Positions 11,501-21,548 of a stretch of 64,000 nucleotides of DNA are shown here, one piece after another. The stretch is taken from positions 18,744,070 through 18,808,069 of the forward strand of contig NC_088314.1 in NCBI RefSeq assembly GCF_910592395.1. Reading direction: 5' to 3'. The position numbers were made by a program, and so were the translations under genes. A model generated the notes under the pieces. The model ran no database searches and was not told the origin of the DNA. It saw only the letters and a list, made by a program, of their open reading frames with translations. Origin of the DNA: Lineus longissimus. Its lineage: Eukaryota > Nemertea > Pilidiophora > Heteronemertea > Lineidae. Within the stretch, counting starts at the first letter, position 1; the number at the start of each line of letters is the position of its first letter.

Positions 11501-12974
11501 TGATGAACTTGTTTGCCAAAAGGTGGCAATAAAAGTGAGTGGGCCAATACAGTTCAGACACATTTGCGGTTGAAATTGGCTTGGCCTTGAAATCTATTGT
11601 GTACATATTGCCAGAATGTGGCTGTACTAGTTAGCAGTCCAATACAATTCAGATACTTTCATTGGTGAAATTGACATGGGCTTGACATGGTTTGGAAATA
11701 ACTTGTGTATTGCACCGCTAACTTCTGTCACCTGCCGTTAATAAAGTTCTGGATTAGGTGTGCAGATAATTGATTGAGGATGATTTGGAAATGTATACAG
11801 CTATTGTACAAACCATTGGGTCTTCATTTTGGATGCATGTCTAAAGTGCCATCTACACGGGAACCCTGTAACAATCATTAGTGCTGACCCGAACCATCTC
11901 AGGACACTCCTCCTTTCAGTAGCAAGGGCTGCTTTGCAGGCACCTTCGATAATCAGAGTTCCTGTAATCGTAGTGTTCCTGTAATCATGGTGTCCCTTTA
12001 ACATCAGTGTTCCTGTAAATATACAGTGTTCCTGTAATCAGTGTTCCTGTAATCACAGTGTTCCTGTATTCACAGTGTTCCTGTAATCACAGTGTTCCTG
12101 TAATCACAGTGTTCCTGTAATCACAGTGTTCCTGTGATCACAGTGTTCCTGTGATCACAGTGTTCCTGTGATCACAGTGTTCCTGTAAATATACAGTGTT
12201 CCTGTGATCACAGTGTTCCTGTAGTCACAATGTCCCTGTAATCACAGTGTTCCTGTGTAGAGGGTGCAACAGATATACATCACCCTGCACATCAAAATGC
12301 GTGCACAGTTGGCATGCAGAAGGTTTGTGTATATTTTCCGATGCATCCAAGAACTGCCACCTGCCACCTGCCACCGGTGCCAGGTACTATATCTATGCTT
12401 GCAAAGCAATAACACTGCTTCTCTTCTTTTAAAAGGTGGCAGTAGGTCTTGAAGAGGGGTAGTGGTCTTTTTTGGAAAAATCTGACAATCGCGATCAGAA
12501 TTTGGGACAGGTATTCCCACTCATTTGTCCTCAGATAAAAATGTTTTTTGCATGAAATATGAATAACTTGGTTGATGGTTTTCATGGATTTTGGTTCGGA
12601 TAAGTGGCTAAGGTTTGGTCTGTCCTGACGCAAAGGTGAAAATACTTTTCTCCTCGCTCAAATTAAACAATTTGTGTATGACATCAAGTTACTTGTACTG
12701 TTTTTTCGACTTTCATTTATATCTCTGTTCTTTTTTATTGCACATTATTCATGATATACGTGTCATTTTGAAATGATATCACTGATAATTTGCTGAATTG
12801 AAAGCATCATACATGTACTTGAATTTTTAACCCTTTTCCTGTTCCAGGTGGATGGATGTGTTGACAAGAGTCGTGAAGGCCGAGATCCCCTCTATATACA
12901 TGAACAATCCCGACCAAAGTGAACCAGGACTAGAATTGTCTGACAATGAGAATAATAGTGAGCCCGCTGATTGA
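2600..12974 (+). CDS. FGD: FGD-family RhoGEF (DH-PH-FYVE-PH), 3' part of gene
   Basis: FGD proteins activate Cdc42-type GTPases and bind phosphoinositides; they act at membranes and the actin cortex. In-window exons, all with AG/GT borders and matching phases: 2600-2650, 3486-3544, 3693-3842, 4292-4384, 6690-6769, 7675-7783, 8707-8835, 9302-9481, 10112-10240, 10570-10721, then either 11262-11337 or 12848-12974. Exons 1-2 encode the end of the DH domain (LPEDSDDRELTEKAL, then TTAACHSNEAMKKI). Exons 3-6 are the first PH domain (ELIKEGKVMKVSRRKG, ERYLFLFNDLLLVC, DEWQAKLWNVV). Exons 7-8 are a FYVE finger with all three signatures: WVRD, RRRHHCRACG and RVC, with eight zinc cysteines. Exons 9-11 are the second PH domain (GKTWNKRWFAVHTDFVLYSF). 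The N-terminus and most of the DH domain lie left of the window. Which FGD paralogue it is cannot be settled. The introns are heavily colonised by MITEs and minisatellites. Confidence 0.93.
2765..2960 (+). mobile_element. tRNA-derived SINE family S1
   Basis: A B-box-like GGATTCGATTCC follows CCTCTGAGGTCC, then GGGTCTCCGGTTTCCTCC. The same layout recurs at 23640-23830. Confidence 0.65.
3088..3210 (+). repeat. 29-bp tandem repeat, 4 copies
   Basis: Units of GACTGAATCTAGCCAACTGA plus a variable tail, in an FGD intron. Confidence 0.9.
3947..4170 (+). mobile_element. tRNA-derived SINE
   Basis: A-box-like TAGCCGTTAGAGCGC and B-box-like GGTCGTGGGTTCGAC are spaced as in a tRNA. Body to about 4170; the right end is uncertain. 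Confidence 0.6.
4574..5016. mobile_element. TIR element family B, copy 1
   Basis: Ends are inverted copies of a CTTTTTCAGAAGTAAATATCC-like sequence; related to 14872-15267. Lies in an FGD intron and accounts for an open frame there. Confidence 0.78.
5416..5674. mobile_element. Dispersed MITE family G (TACAGTRGAACCTC ends)
   Basis: Inverted ends TACAGTGGAACCTCC and GGGGCTCTACTGTA surround repeats of ACCTCTCTACTGAGGAC. Other family copies: 16165-16336, 23283-23481, 34881-34975, 40752-40933, 43656-43810 and 52665-52790. Confidence 0.85.
6900..7605 (+). repeat. 117-bp tandem array, about 6 copies, in FGD intron
   Basis: Successive CCCAAGATGAC motifs at 6913, 7030, 7147, 7264, 7381 and 7498 give a constant 117-bp period. 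Because 117 is divisible by three, long frames stay open on both strands (about 155 codons on the minus strand). They are a by-product of periodicity, not a gene. The array ends 70 bp before exon 7675-7783. Confidence 0.95.
8147..8234. mobile_element. Mariner-type MITE
   Basis: Inverted ends CAGGGTGGCCCAGAA flanked by TA on both sides, as for Tc1/mariner elements; 88 bp. Confidence 0.85.
8956..9198 (-). mobile_element. TTAA-type MITE family T2
   Basis: Reverse-orientation copy bounded by TTAA on both sides, ending GGCGTACCCCTTTATTAA. Lies in an FGD intron. Confidence 0.72.
9500..9868 (+). mobile_element. TTAA-flanked MITE family T1
   Basis: Begins TTAAAGGGTAACTCG and ends CACTTTAAGG; TTAA borders suggest a Kolobok or piggyBac-type target. 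It lies 18 bp after the donor of the FGD exon that ends at 9481. Confidence 0.82.
10985..11155 (+). repeat. 55-bp tandem repeat, 3 copies
   Basis: CCCCTACAGGATTACGG recurs at 10985, 11040 and 11095, between the FGD exons at 10721 and 11262. Confidence 0.92.
11262..11337 (+). CDS. FGD: FGD alternative last exon A (short C-terminus)
   Basis: A TTCTAG acceptor precedes a 76-nt frame that joins exon 10570-10721 in phase (AG plus A gives Arg). It reads R-WMETLSGLVRTLYKPRHVEYISMV and then TAA. WMETL is the start of the conserved C-terminal helix of a PH domain, so this exon can close PH2 by itself. AATAAA signals at 11528 and 11740 could end a transcript here. It is homologous at its start to the exon at 12848, which suggests an exon duplication. 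Confidence 0.72.
11940..12260 (+). repeat. 18-bp minisatellite between the two FGD last exons
   Basis: About 16 units of GTGTTCCTGTAATCACA with small variants, lying between alternative exons A and B. Confidence 0.92.
12848..12974 (+). CDS. FGD: FGD alternative last exon B (longer acidic C-terminus)
   Basis: A TTCCAG acceptor precedes 127 nt that also join exon 10570-10721 in phase. It reads R-WMDVLTRVVKAEIPSIYMNN, followed by an acidic tail ending NSEPAD and TGA. It would replace exon A and give a PH2 helix with different surface residues and about 17 more residues. AATAAA at 13690 is a possible polyadenylation signal. Confidence 0.8.
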
Positions 12975-13519
12975 ATAACTATCAGATATGCTTAATATGC
13001 TTAATATGCTTATCTCAGAAATAGCATGTAGCTTCACTATAGATACCCAAGATGAGTCGCGGTGGTGTGAATGGAATTGTGGGAAATTCTTACGGTCAAA
13101 GCGCTGCTCTTGTTCGGAACTGTTGATCATCGACTCACCAGGGGGCATTGGATGAACATTATTGGACCTTTCATGTATGTGTCACTGAACTTTAAATTTT
13201 TTACATAAATGATCGGTTATACCTGGTAAAAGTTCTGTCCTGTTTGTATGTGCTCAATGGTAAAAGTATAACTTGTGCTAATTTTTTGTGTCAAATTGAA
13301 GTTTTAATGAATGAATTTTGATATATTTTATAGTTTTGTTATTGGATTTTATTTGTCAGAAGATATTGCTAGAGGCTTCCTATTTTGAAATTTACAAATA
13401 TTTATGAAATCTCGTCATGTTGAATGCATAATTATTTTATTGGAGCTACTACATGCAGAAAAAACCGAATTTATTCATCTGTTTTTTATCAGAAGGAAAG
13501 CATCATGCAAACAAAATGG

Positions 13520-13597
13520 TCGTTCAGTCTTTCGGGCCTCGAACCTTCGACCTCCCATTCATGAGGCAGATGCCCTAACCACTAGGCCACCGGGATT
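13520..13597 (-). mobile_element. tRNA-like sequence (SINE head or tRNA pseudogene)
   Basis: On the minus strand GGTGGCCTAGTGGTTAGGGC looks like a D arm and GGTCGAAGGTTCGAGGCC like a T arm. The anticodon stem and acceptor do not pair, so it is not a working tRNA. Confidence 0.55.
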
Positions 13598-13776
13598 GGT
13601 TTTTCACCGAAAAAGCTTCCTTTAAATATGTTGGTTAAAATATATCGGTAGAACATCCCGTATATCCCAGAAAGTGATAACAAGAATTTAATAAAGTCTG
13701 GTCTTTATATATTCTTGGGAATAGTTATTGAAATATTTCATGTATTCAAGAAAACAACATTGTAAATAGAAACATA

Positions 13777-14215
13777 AGTCGTAGTTCCACCTATCATAAA
13801 ACCCCGTGTTTTTTCAAGACCCTTGTCTTCGCCGTGTGTCAAAAAACCCATGGCGCACTTACACCTATCAGTGGTGTTAGATAATGGTTAATAGCCCCGG
13901 CGACAGGTGCGCTGTAGGTAGGGAGCTCTCCTGTGTTTCTTTCCCGTTGGAGGGGAATTTCGCATGCGCAATACCGAGGCAACTACACCGCGCCATCTGT
14001 CGCCGGATCTTAGAACTTGCAATTGCCGTGTCTATTCAGATTCCACCTATCAAAAAACTTGTGTTGAACACGGGTCTAAATTAGCCCCCGATTAGCCCCA
14101 TCGAACTCGATGGGGCTAACAGACACGGGGATTTGACACACGGGTCTATTTAGACACGGTAATTCATAGGTGTAAGCACAAAAGACACGGGGATTTGATA
14201 GGTGGAAGTACGACT
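13777..14215. mobile_element. 439-bp TIR element family A, copy 2
   Basis: Same length as and about 96% similar to 1052-1490, with the same terminal inverted repeats. Recent activity is likely. Confidence 0.9.
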
Positions 14216-14871
14216 AGGGTTCTTGAGAGCTTTACTCTGATGAGGTTGTTGGCTAATCCTAATCCCATGCATTGTGATAATCTATTGAGTGATCAATGAT
14301 CAGGACTTTCGCCAGTTTTGCTGAAAGATGTTTATTTGATCAGGTGTAGTTTGATGAATTGATACCGACCTGGTATTGGTTGTCCCATCAAGGGTGGTGC
14401 TAAAATGCAGACCAAAACTGAGGTGTACCAGTTTGGTATCAATATACATTCTGAAACATCTCAAATTAAATAACAAGTATTGTGGTTTTAAATGCGTTTT
14501 GACTGCTTCCATATTTTTCACCATCACAAGCCGCTGAATTCAAATCGAGGCTTCATTGGTGCATAGTGCATTTGCACTGTCAAGTGTGTGCGGTTCATTT
14601 AAACCCAGGTGTTTTAGAACTACAATCCCAATACAGTGGTCTCCTTTGTGTAAGTTATGCACAAAAGAAATTGTAAGGGGCTTCCATGGACACAGATGTA
14701 CATACCCTTTCCTTGGAATTAACCCCCTGGAATATGACAGGGGTGTAATGATAGTTTAGCGTGTTAACGCATTAATTTTATTTGTGCCAAAGTTGTGTCA
14801 AAGATGATTTTTAACGAATATTTGGTAGATGTTTTGTAAATAGTAGATTGGACTTCTTAAAGTGTATTAAC

Positions 14872-15267
14872 CTACAGGCTTTTTCAGAAGTAAATGTCCA
14901 CACCCTTTTGGATCGTTTCAAAAAAACTGCTTGTCCAATTTCTTTAAAGTTTGTTTTTTCTTCAATCTAATTGGGAGATCCATGAGGATTTTCACATTTC
15001 AGTAATAATTGTTACGAAATAAATTTTGTTGTAGGTATCCTTGTACATTGCAGTAGTACTCTGATTTTGACAATTTCTGCTCTGTACTGCTTATTTCTGG
15101 ATCAATTCTGACGTCATCTTCAGGGTGTTTTCATATATCTCTTCAATTCTGTCAAATTTCATTAGAAAATATCTGTTGAAAAAAATCAGCCCCTGTCAAA
15201 ATCTCTCCTCCCCCAGTGCACAGCGGCCCAAAAATACGTAGATATTTACTTCTGAAGCAGACTGTAG
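14872..15267. mobile_element. TIR element family B, copy 2
   Basis: Starts CTACAGGCTTTTTCAGAAG and ends in its inverse (CTTCTGAAGCAGACTGTAG). Non-coding. Confidence 0.8.
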
Positions 15268-15588
15268 GTACAGACTAAATTTGCCTAAAGTTGATGATAA
15301 TACTCTTAAGAAACTCTTTAAAAATTGTATATAGAATGTATACTGTTGTATTGTCCTTTGAATATTTTATAGTTTTGGGTCTCAAAGACCGTCTGAAAGT
15401 AGTTCAAGACTCCCAGAATTGTGATGAAATTGCAAGGAGCATGTTAAATGCACCTAATATTCTAGGTTATATTTGTGCTAATAATTCTAAAGGATTTCGG
15501 TCCAAATTATCAATGTTTGTAATGGAGACTTTTTGAGTCGGAGTCAGTGAATGGATTGTGAGTACGAGTTTAACATTTGGTGTGGGCC

Positions 15589-15930
15589 TTAAAGCGAACT
15601 GGAACCGCCAAGCCAGTTCGTATGACCTCGTTTTCATTTCCCGCGTATCGGGTGATCAGAACGAGGCATGAATGAAACATGGCGCCTAGCTGTCAATCAT
15701 TCAGTGACGTCACTACTATGGAATTTACTACGAAAATTCATGAATGAAAGATCGCATGACTCGCGTGATTCTCGCATGACTCTCAATAATAAAAAATTGA
15801 ACTGCGCATGCTCGGGCACTGGGGGCGGAGCTACAAATCTGAACTCGAATAGGAAGTTGGAAGTTTGACTTTCTCGGGCGGGAAAGTCGAAAAGTTGAAT
15901 AAATCGCGCGGCGGTTCCAGTTCGCTTTAA
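15589..15930. mobile_element. TTAA-flanked 342-bp MITE
   Basis: Perfect 21-bp terminal repeats (TTAAAGCGAACTGGAACCG and on). TTAA at both ends is consistent with a Kolobok or piggyBac-type target site. Single copy in this window. Confidence 0.88.
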
Positions 15931-16164
15931 CTTGGTTTATTCAGGAAAAGGAGTGCATGTTATGAAATGTATTTGTTTTAAACCCTTTTTGCTCCTAATT
16001 ATGTACTACTGTAATATATTAAGAGAAACATCCAACTGGCAGCTTTAAACTTATACTCAGATGAGACGTCTTCGATGATACGGACGTTCAAATAGACTGC
16101 TGCAGTGACGCCCGGCAAAATCTGAAACTGTGATGTGCACAGAGGGCGCTGAAAATCAGGTATA

Positions 16165-16336
16165 GTAGACCTCTCTATTAAGGACACTCGGGACTGATAA
16201 GTACTTTCCTTAGAAGAGAGGTGTCCGGATTAGAGGTCAAATTGAATGGAACGACCAATTTCGGACCAAAACATGTCCTTTATAGAGAGGGTGTCCTTAT
16301 TAGAGAGGTGTCCGTTATGGGAAGTTCCATTGTATT
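16165..16336. mobile_element. Dispersed MITE family G
   Basis: Shows the ACCTCTCTATTAAGGACAC start and GAAGTTCCATTGTA end of the family. Confidence 0.75.
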
Positions 16337-16509
16337 TACATTACACAACGTATATAGAGTTACGTACAATTGGTATAGAAATATACAATAAAAAGATATG
16401 TACCATAAAATTAATGTACACTAAAGTGTACAATAATTATGTACAATATGTAATATACTTTTAAAACATGAAGCGTGTCTTTGTCTTTTGTTGAATGGAA
16501 ATGTAAACC

Positions 16510-16790
16510 AGTGCGGGGAGGTCATGACACAATGGCTAGAGCGCTGAGTTCATAACCAGGAGGTCACTGGTTCAACTCTCTAAAGGATTATGGCTGTTTT
16601 GTCAAGCGTGTAGGATATCCTTGAGCAAGACACTTATCCCTACATTTCCTCTCTTGACCTAGCAGTATAATAATGGGTACCTATATAACTTGCTTTGGGA
16701 GTCACCTTCGATAGGCCAGCGTCCTATCCAGGGGGAGTGATACTTCTCTTTGCTGAAGAAATGGGCTGCAGGATAGCTCAAACGTGATGA
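16510..16790 (+). mobile_element. tRNA-derived SINE
   Basis: A box (TGGCTAGAGCGC), B box (GGTTCAACTCT), then a body containing CCTTGAGCAAGACACTTATC, a motif common in animal SINEs. Confidence 0.7.
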
Positions 16791-16934
16791 GGCTTTATAC
16801 CAATGTCAGATGTCTTCTGGGCTCACTGCATGAATGTATGGTCTGTCATCAGGGCCTTTACACATGCATACAGTCTGTCCCAAGGCCCTTTGCACACGCA
16901 TATGGTCAGTCGTCCGGCCCACTGCACGTAATAT

Positions 16935-17155
16935 GTGACCCGCTCTACCAAAACTAGGCGCTTGTCGCATCTGAACTTGACAGGTTGATACGGACTTGTT
17001 GTTCATTTCCCTATTGTTGACCTTTTGTGAAATCTATTACAAACTGATTTGGTCACATTCAACAAAAGGTCTACAATAGGGAAATGAACAACAAGTCCAT
17101 ATTAACCTGTCAAGTTCAGATGCGACAAGCGCCTAGTTTTGGTAGAGCGGGTCAC
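16935..17155. mobile_element. Palindromic MITE family P, copy 2
   Basis: Full 221-bp copy with ATAT target duplications on both sides. Lies in the intergenic region between FGD and UBA3. Confidence 0.92.
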
Positions 17156-17719
17156 ATATGGTCTGTCCAGGGGAGGTTGTGTATCAATACACAGGGACAC
17201 GCAACCCAGTGTCTGGACCCCTGGTCTTGATCCAAAGAAAAGATAAATACTGCCAGAGCATACACTGAACATACCGATATTGCAAAAATACCACTTTTCT
17301 AGTAGTGATGGATGGCTAAATTTGACTCCTTACCAATGATATCGATTTACCAGCTAAAATGCTACATTAACCAACAAAGCTATCATTCTGTACACAATCA
17401 TATATTTCCAAAATTGTACAATTATATTAGAATTACACAGAGACACCAACACGGTGCAACTAGTGGAGTGAACACAGGTTTGAGAAATTAATATCAATCA
17501 ATAGCCCCCCCCCCCCCAGCCCCTCCACTTGACAGACAAACAACCCCCCCCCACCCCCTCCCCACCCCCCACTGACAGCACGTCATGTAAAAGAACATTC
17601 TTTAACAAGTGTTGTCAGAGGGATGGTGTTTGTCAGTCGAGGGGGGGGGCAATTGAGCTCTAATTTTCACGTGCCTGTGGAGTGACTTGAATATCACCAT
17701 CACGAATTCTGAACAAAGT

Positions 17720-17940
17720 GTGACCCGCTCTACCAAAACTAGGCGCTTGTCGCATCTGAACTTGACAGGTTGATACGGACTTGTTGTTCATTTCCCTATT
17801 GTAGACCTTTTGTGAAATGTGACCAAATCAGTTTGTAATAGATTTCACAAAAGGTCTACAATAGGGAAATGAACAACAAGTCCGTATCAACCTGTCAAGT
17901 TCAGATGCGACAAGCGCCTAGTTTTGGTAAAGCGAGTCAC
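17720..17940. mobile_element. Palindromic MITE family P, copy 3
   Basis: Full 221-bp copy; its loop is in the opposite orientation to the other copies, showing insertion in the other direction. The target duplication is blurred. Confidence 0.9.
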
Positions 17941-18079
17941 AAATGGTTACATGTGGGCCTAGCTCATTCCTGGAATAATATTGTCTTAACAGCCAATGGC
18001 CCACTAGCAAATGGATCAATTTGTGATATTCAATACACACCATAAAAGGTGCTGGTTGTCTGCTGAGCCTTGCTTTCAA

Positions 18080-18290
18080 TAAACACATCAACCCTTTGGA
18101 GCCCACACAGCCAATTGCAGCCAATCAGGGAGCCCGTACTATTATCCATAAACGCATCAACCCTTCAGAGCCCACACAGCCAACTGCAGCCAATCAGGGA
18201 GCCCGTACTATTACCCATAAACACATCAACCCTTCAGAGCCCACACAGCCAATTGCAGTCAATCAGGGAGCCCGTACTATTATCCCCTCC
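18080..18290 (+). repeat. 69-bp tandem repeat, 3 copies
   Basis: Units contain ACATCAACCCTTCAGAGCCC and CCAATCAGGGAGCCCG. The period is a multiple of three, which explains the overlapping open frames. Confidence 0.92.
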
Positions 18291-19239
18291 ACACATTTGT
18301 TCCATTAAAACTATTCTAGAAAGGTTCCATTATTTCATAAATTTGATTGAACTTTCAAGCTGAGATCCCCGCCACTTTCACTGAGACCAAAATGTCGAAA
18401 CTCACAGTGGGAAAATGAACATGTTGAGGGCCTTGCTAAAGTCTTTTTCAGATAGATCTGACAAAAGGTACTCGGCTGACCTCTTGTCAATAAACTTGTG
18501 TCCTACTGACAGAGGTGTTTGCTATTTGAGGTTCCACTGGACATCAAGGTGGCCCAGACAGGTTAAATCAGTATAAAGCTTTATAAAAGGCGGCAATTAT
18601 AATGCAGACGTCATAATATTTATAAATAATAGAGCAACAAAATATACTTCAGACTGCTAGGAAACATCGTAAGTACGTGAAGGATATATTTTAAATTATG
18701 ATAACGCATGTAAGCTTTTTAGGTGACACGAATTTTTAACACGCAGACTATAGATCACAGGTCTCATTACAAATGCTACGAAAAAAATTTAGATAATTTT
18801 TTTACCCATCACATCTGATACAAGCATTTAGGAAACGTTTGTTCTCGGATTCTGATGGACTAACGCAAAAAGTCTGAAACATTTTCCGTGAAAAAATCTT
18901 GTCCTTTTACGACACTCACTTGCTGAAAAATGCCTCCAAAATGCTTATTTTTGGTCCAATTTTGAAAATTGAAAGATCCACAGAGAGTTGAGACAGATAG
19001 CTCTCCATTCCAGCTATAAGATTCAGCATAAAGCAGGAGCGAAATTTTTTAAATCTGCTTAATATTGGAAATTTGACATCCCCGATTGTTGTAAAATTGT
19101 CAAAACCTGTCGACTTGTCAGTCTCTTTGGACAGAATCCCTTGCAAAATGTCAATGTCTTTCAGGCCTTTGGGAAGGAAATCCATTCAATTGACCCAGTC
19201 TATCTTGCAGAAAACCATCCGACGTCATCAGCACAAATA

Positions 19240-21516
19240 TCAATCTTTTTCCATTTTGCTCGTGAGCTGTAGTTGAAATGTCAATGAACTTGGTGAGGTT
19301 AAGTCAGCTACGTATATTTCTTGTCCATCTTCTAAACCGAGTTCTGAAATCGAGATGAGAAGTCATCAGAGTGCAGTTACCAAGGTTACTGGTACACAAC
19401 TGAATGGACTACAAACTATAGATGTCGTTTCTGTGTCTTGTCACTACTGACGCTACACTGTTGTGGATAAAATGTGAGAAGTTCTATTTAAGATTGTCGT
19501 TAAGATAGCTTTATAAATGCCAATATGTCAATACATGCAATTTAACAACAACCAGAAAAGTATTTTAGTCAGACAACACTTCCACACTGCAAGAATCTGT
19601 AAACAACTTCCACACTGCAAGAATCTGTAAACACCTTCCACACTGCAAGAATCTGTAAACACCTTCCACACTGCAAGAATCTGTAAACAACTTCAACACT
19701 GCAAGAATCTGTAAACAACTTCCACACTGCAAGAATCTGTAAACAACTTCCACACTGCAAGAATCTGTAAACAACTTCCACACTGCAAGAATCTGTAAAC
19801 ACCTTCCACACTGCAAGAATCTGTAAACAACTTCCACACTGCAAGAATCTGTAAACAACTTCCACACTGCAAGAATCTGTAAACAACTTCCACACTGCAA
19901 GAATCTGTAAACACCTTCCACACTGCAAGAATCTGTAAACAACTTCCACACTGCAAGAATCTGCACCGGTACAAGACTTTTTCATCATAGGTGAAATTAT
20001 ATCAAGAGTAAACATGGTGGGTAAAGGTAACGGTTTGCCGAAGAAAAATATGTGCTTACCTGTAGAGGAAATAATGACACAAAAGAAACAGACAAACGAT
20101 TAGTTCAATTTGAGGGGCGCATTTATTATTTTTATCTGAATGTACCCCTCCAGCACTGTAATGGGACCGCCTTCTTTCTATTGCGTTACAAAGTTAAACC
20201 AATACCTTTATCCACCGTGGTAAATAAATGACTATATTTACGCTTGAGGGGTTGTAAACCTTGAACATATGTGACCCGCTCTACCAAAACTAGGCGCTTG
20301 TCGCATCTGAACTTGACAGGTTGATACGGACTTGTTGTTCATTTCCCTATTGTAGACCTTTTGTGAAATCTATTACAAACTGATTGTGAACAACAAGTCC
20401 GTATCAACCTGTCAAGTTCAGATGCGACAAGCGCCTAGTTTTGGTAGAGCGGGTCACATATTACCTTTAAGAGTTTTGGACAAGTTTTCTTTCGTTTTCT
20501 CCTCAATGGACTTGACCGTCTGCATGTAGAGGGTCTTGTTTTTCCCGTTGATCATTGTGGTGACTCCCGGAGATCGTAACATACTGAAAAAAAGACGAAT
20601 ATTTGAGTGACGGTAAACACATGAGACCCATCACAGCAAAACGAGATGCATGTCGCACAGAAGATAAGCCTAAATGACACCAGGGGATAATGAAAGAAAT
20701 TGATGTACTCAGATTTCACAAAAGGCAGACAACAGTGAAATGACCTACCAGTCTGCCTCAACCTGCCAAGCTCAGAGCAACATGCGCCTGGTTTTGCTGT
20801 GATGGGTCACATATATACTATTGGATAACTGGGGTGTTGCAAACTGTGAAGCAGTTTCATTGAAACATAAGGAAAATTCCTTGTCACGGATGTGTCAAAT
20901 ATGTGGATATCACTCAACCACAGGAAGGTGGAATTACTCTACATAAGTGCACACCCCATGTGTATTCCAACCCGACTCCCTTTAGCAAATGACGCTTGCT
21001 CACTTCAGTAAATCCACACCCTTCGAACTGCTTAAATGTGACTCGCTCTACCAAAACTAGGCGCTTGTCGCATCTGAACTCGACAGGTTGATACGGACTT
21101 GTTGTTCATTTCCCTATTGTAGACCTTTTGTGAAATCTATTACAAACTGATTTGGTCACATTTCACAAAAGGTCTACAATAGGGAAATGAACAACAAGTC
21201 CGTATCAACCTGTCAAGTTCAGATGCGACAAGCGCCTAGTTTTGGTAGAGCGGGTCACAAATGAAGTCAAGCACTGAATAAAGTCTCCAACTGTGTGCCT
21301 TTTATTTCAATAGAGCGTCAGAGGTGAGGGACTGGATGAGCAGATTATGGTGCATTTTACAAACACATGGCATTCCGATTAATAAATGAAGCCCAATTCA
21401 ATGCACTGGACTGGAAAAAAGACCAGTGACCTGATCCAACTCTCCGTGGACAGAACCACAAGGTGGTGTATTGTTGATAGCTTAGGGTCACCCCAATGGC
21501 TGCACGGCTGCGGGAA

Positions 21517-21548
<32 letters not shown>

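Larger units (their letters stand above)
12975..19239. other. Intergenic region between FGD and UBA3 3' ends
   Basis: Contains FGD 3' UTR (to about 13710), transposons, SINEs, two P palindromes, C-rich runs near 17500 and a 69-bp array. A segment at 18920-19080 recurs at 24135-24300 inside a UBA3 intron. No further exon recognised. Confidence 0.75.

Noticed and set aside
13520-13597. Possible tRNA gene on the minus strand.
   Set aside because: D- and T-arm-like parts are present, but the anticodon stem and acceptor do not pair; better seen as a SINE head.
18916-19185. 89-codon minus-strand frame next to the UBA3 last exon.
   Set aside because: It overlaps a dispersed repeat that also occurs at 24135-24300, and it lies beyond the UBA3 stop.
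19565-20015. Overlapping minus-strand open frames of 90-150 codons with a repeated SCSVEV-type peptide.
   Set aside because: They come from the 28-bp minisatellite, open in all three frames; they lie inside a UBA3 intron and match no family.
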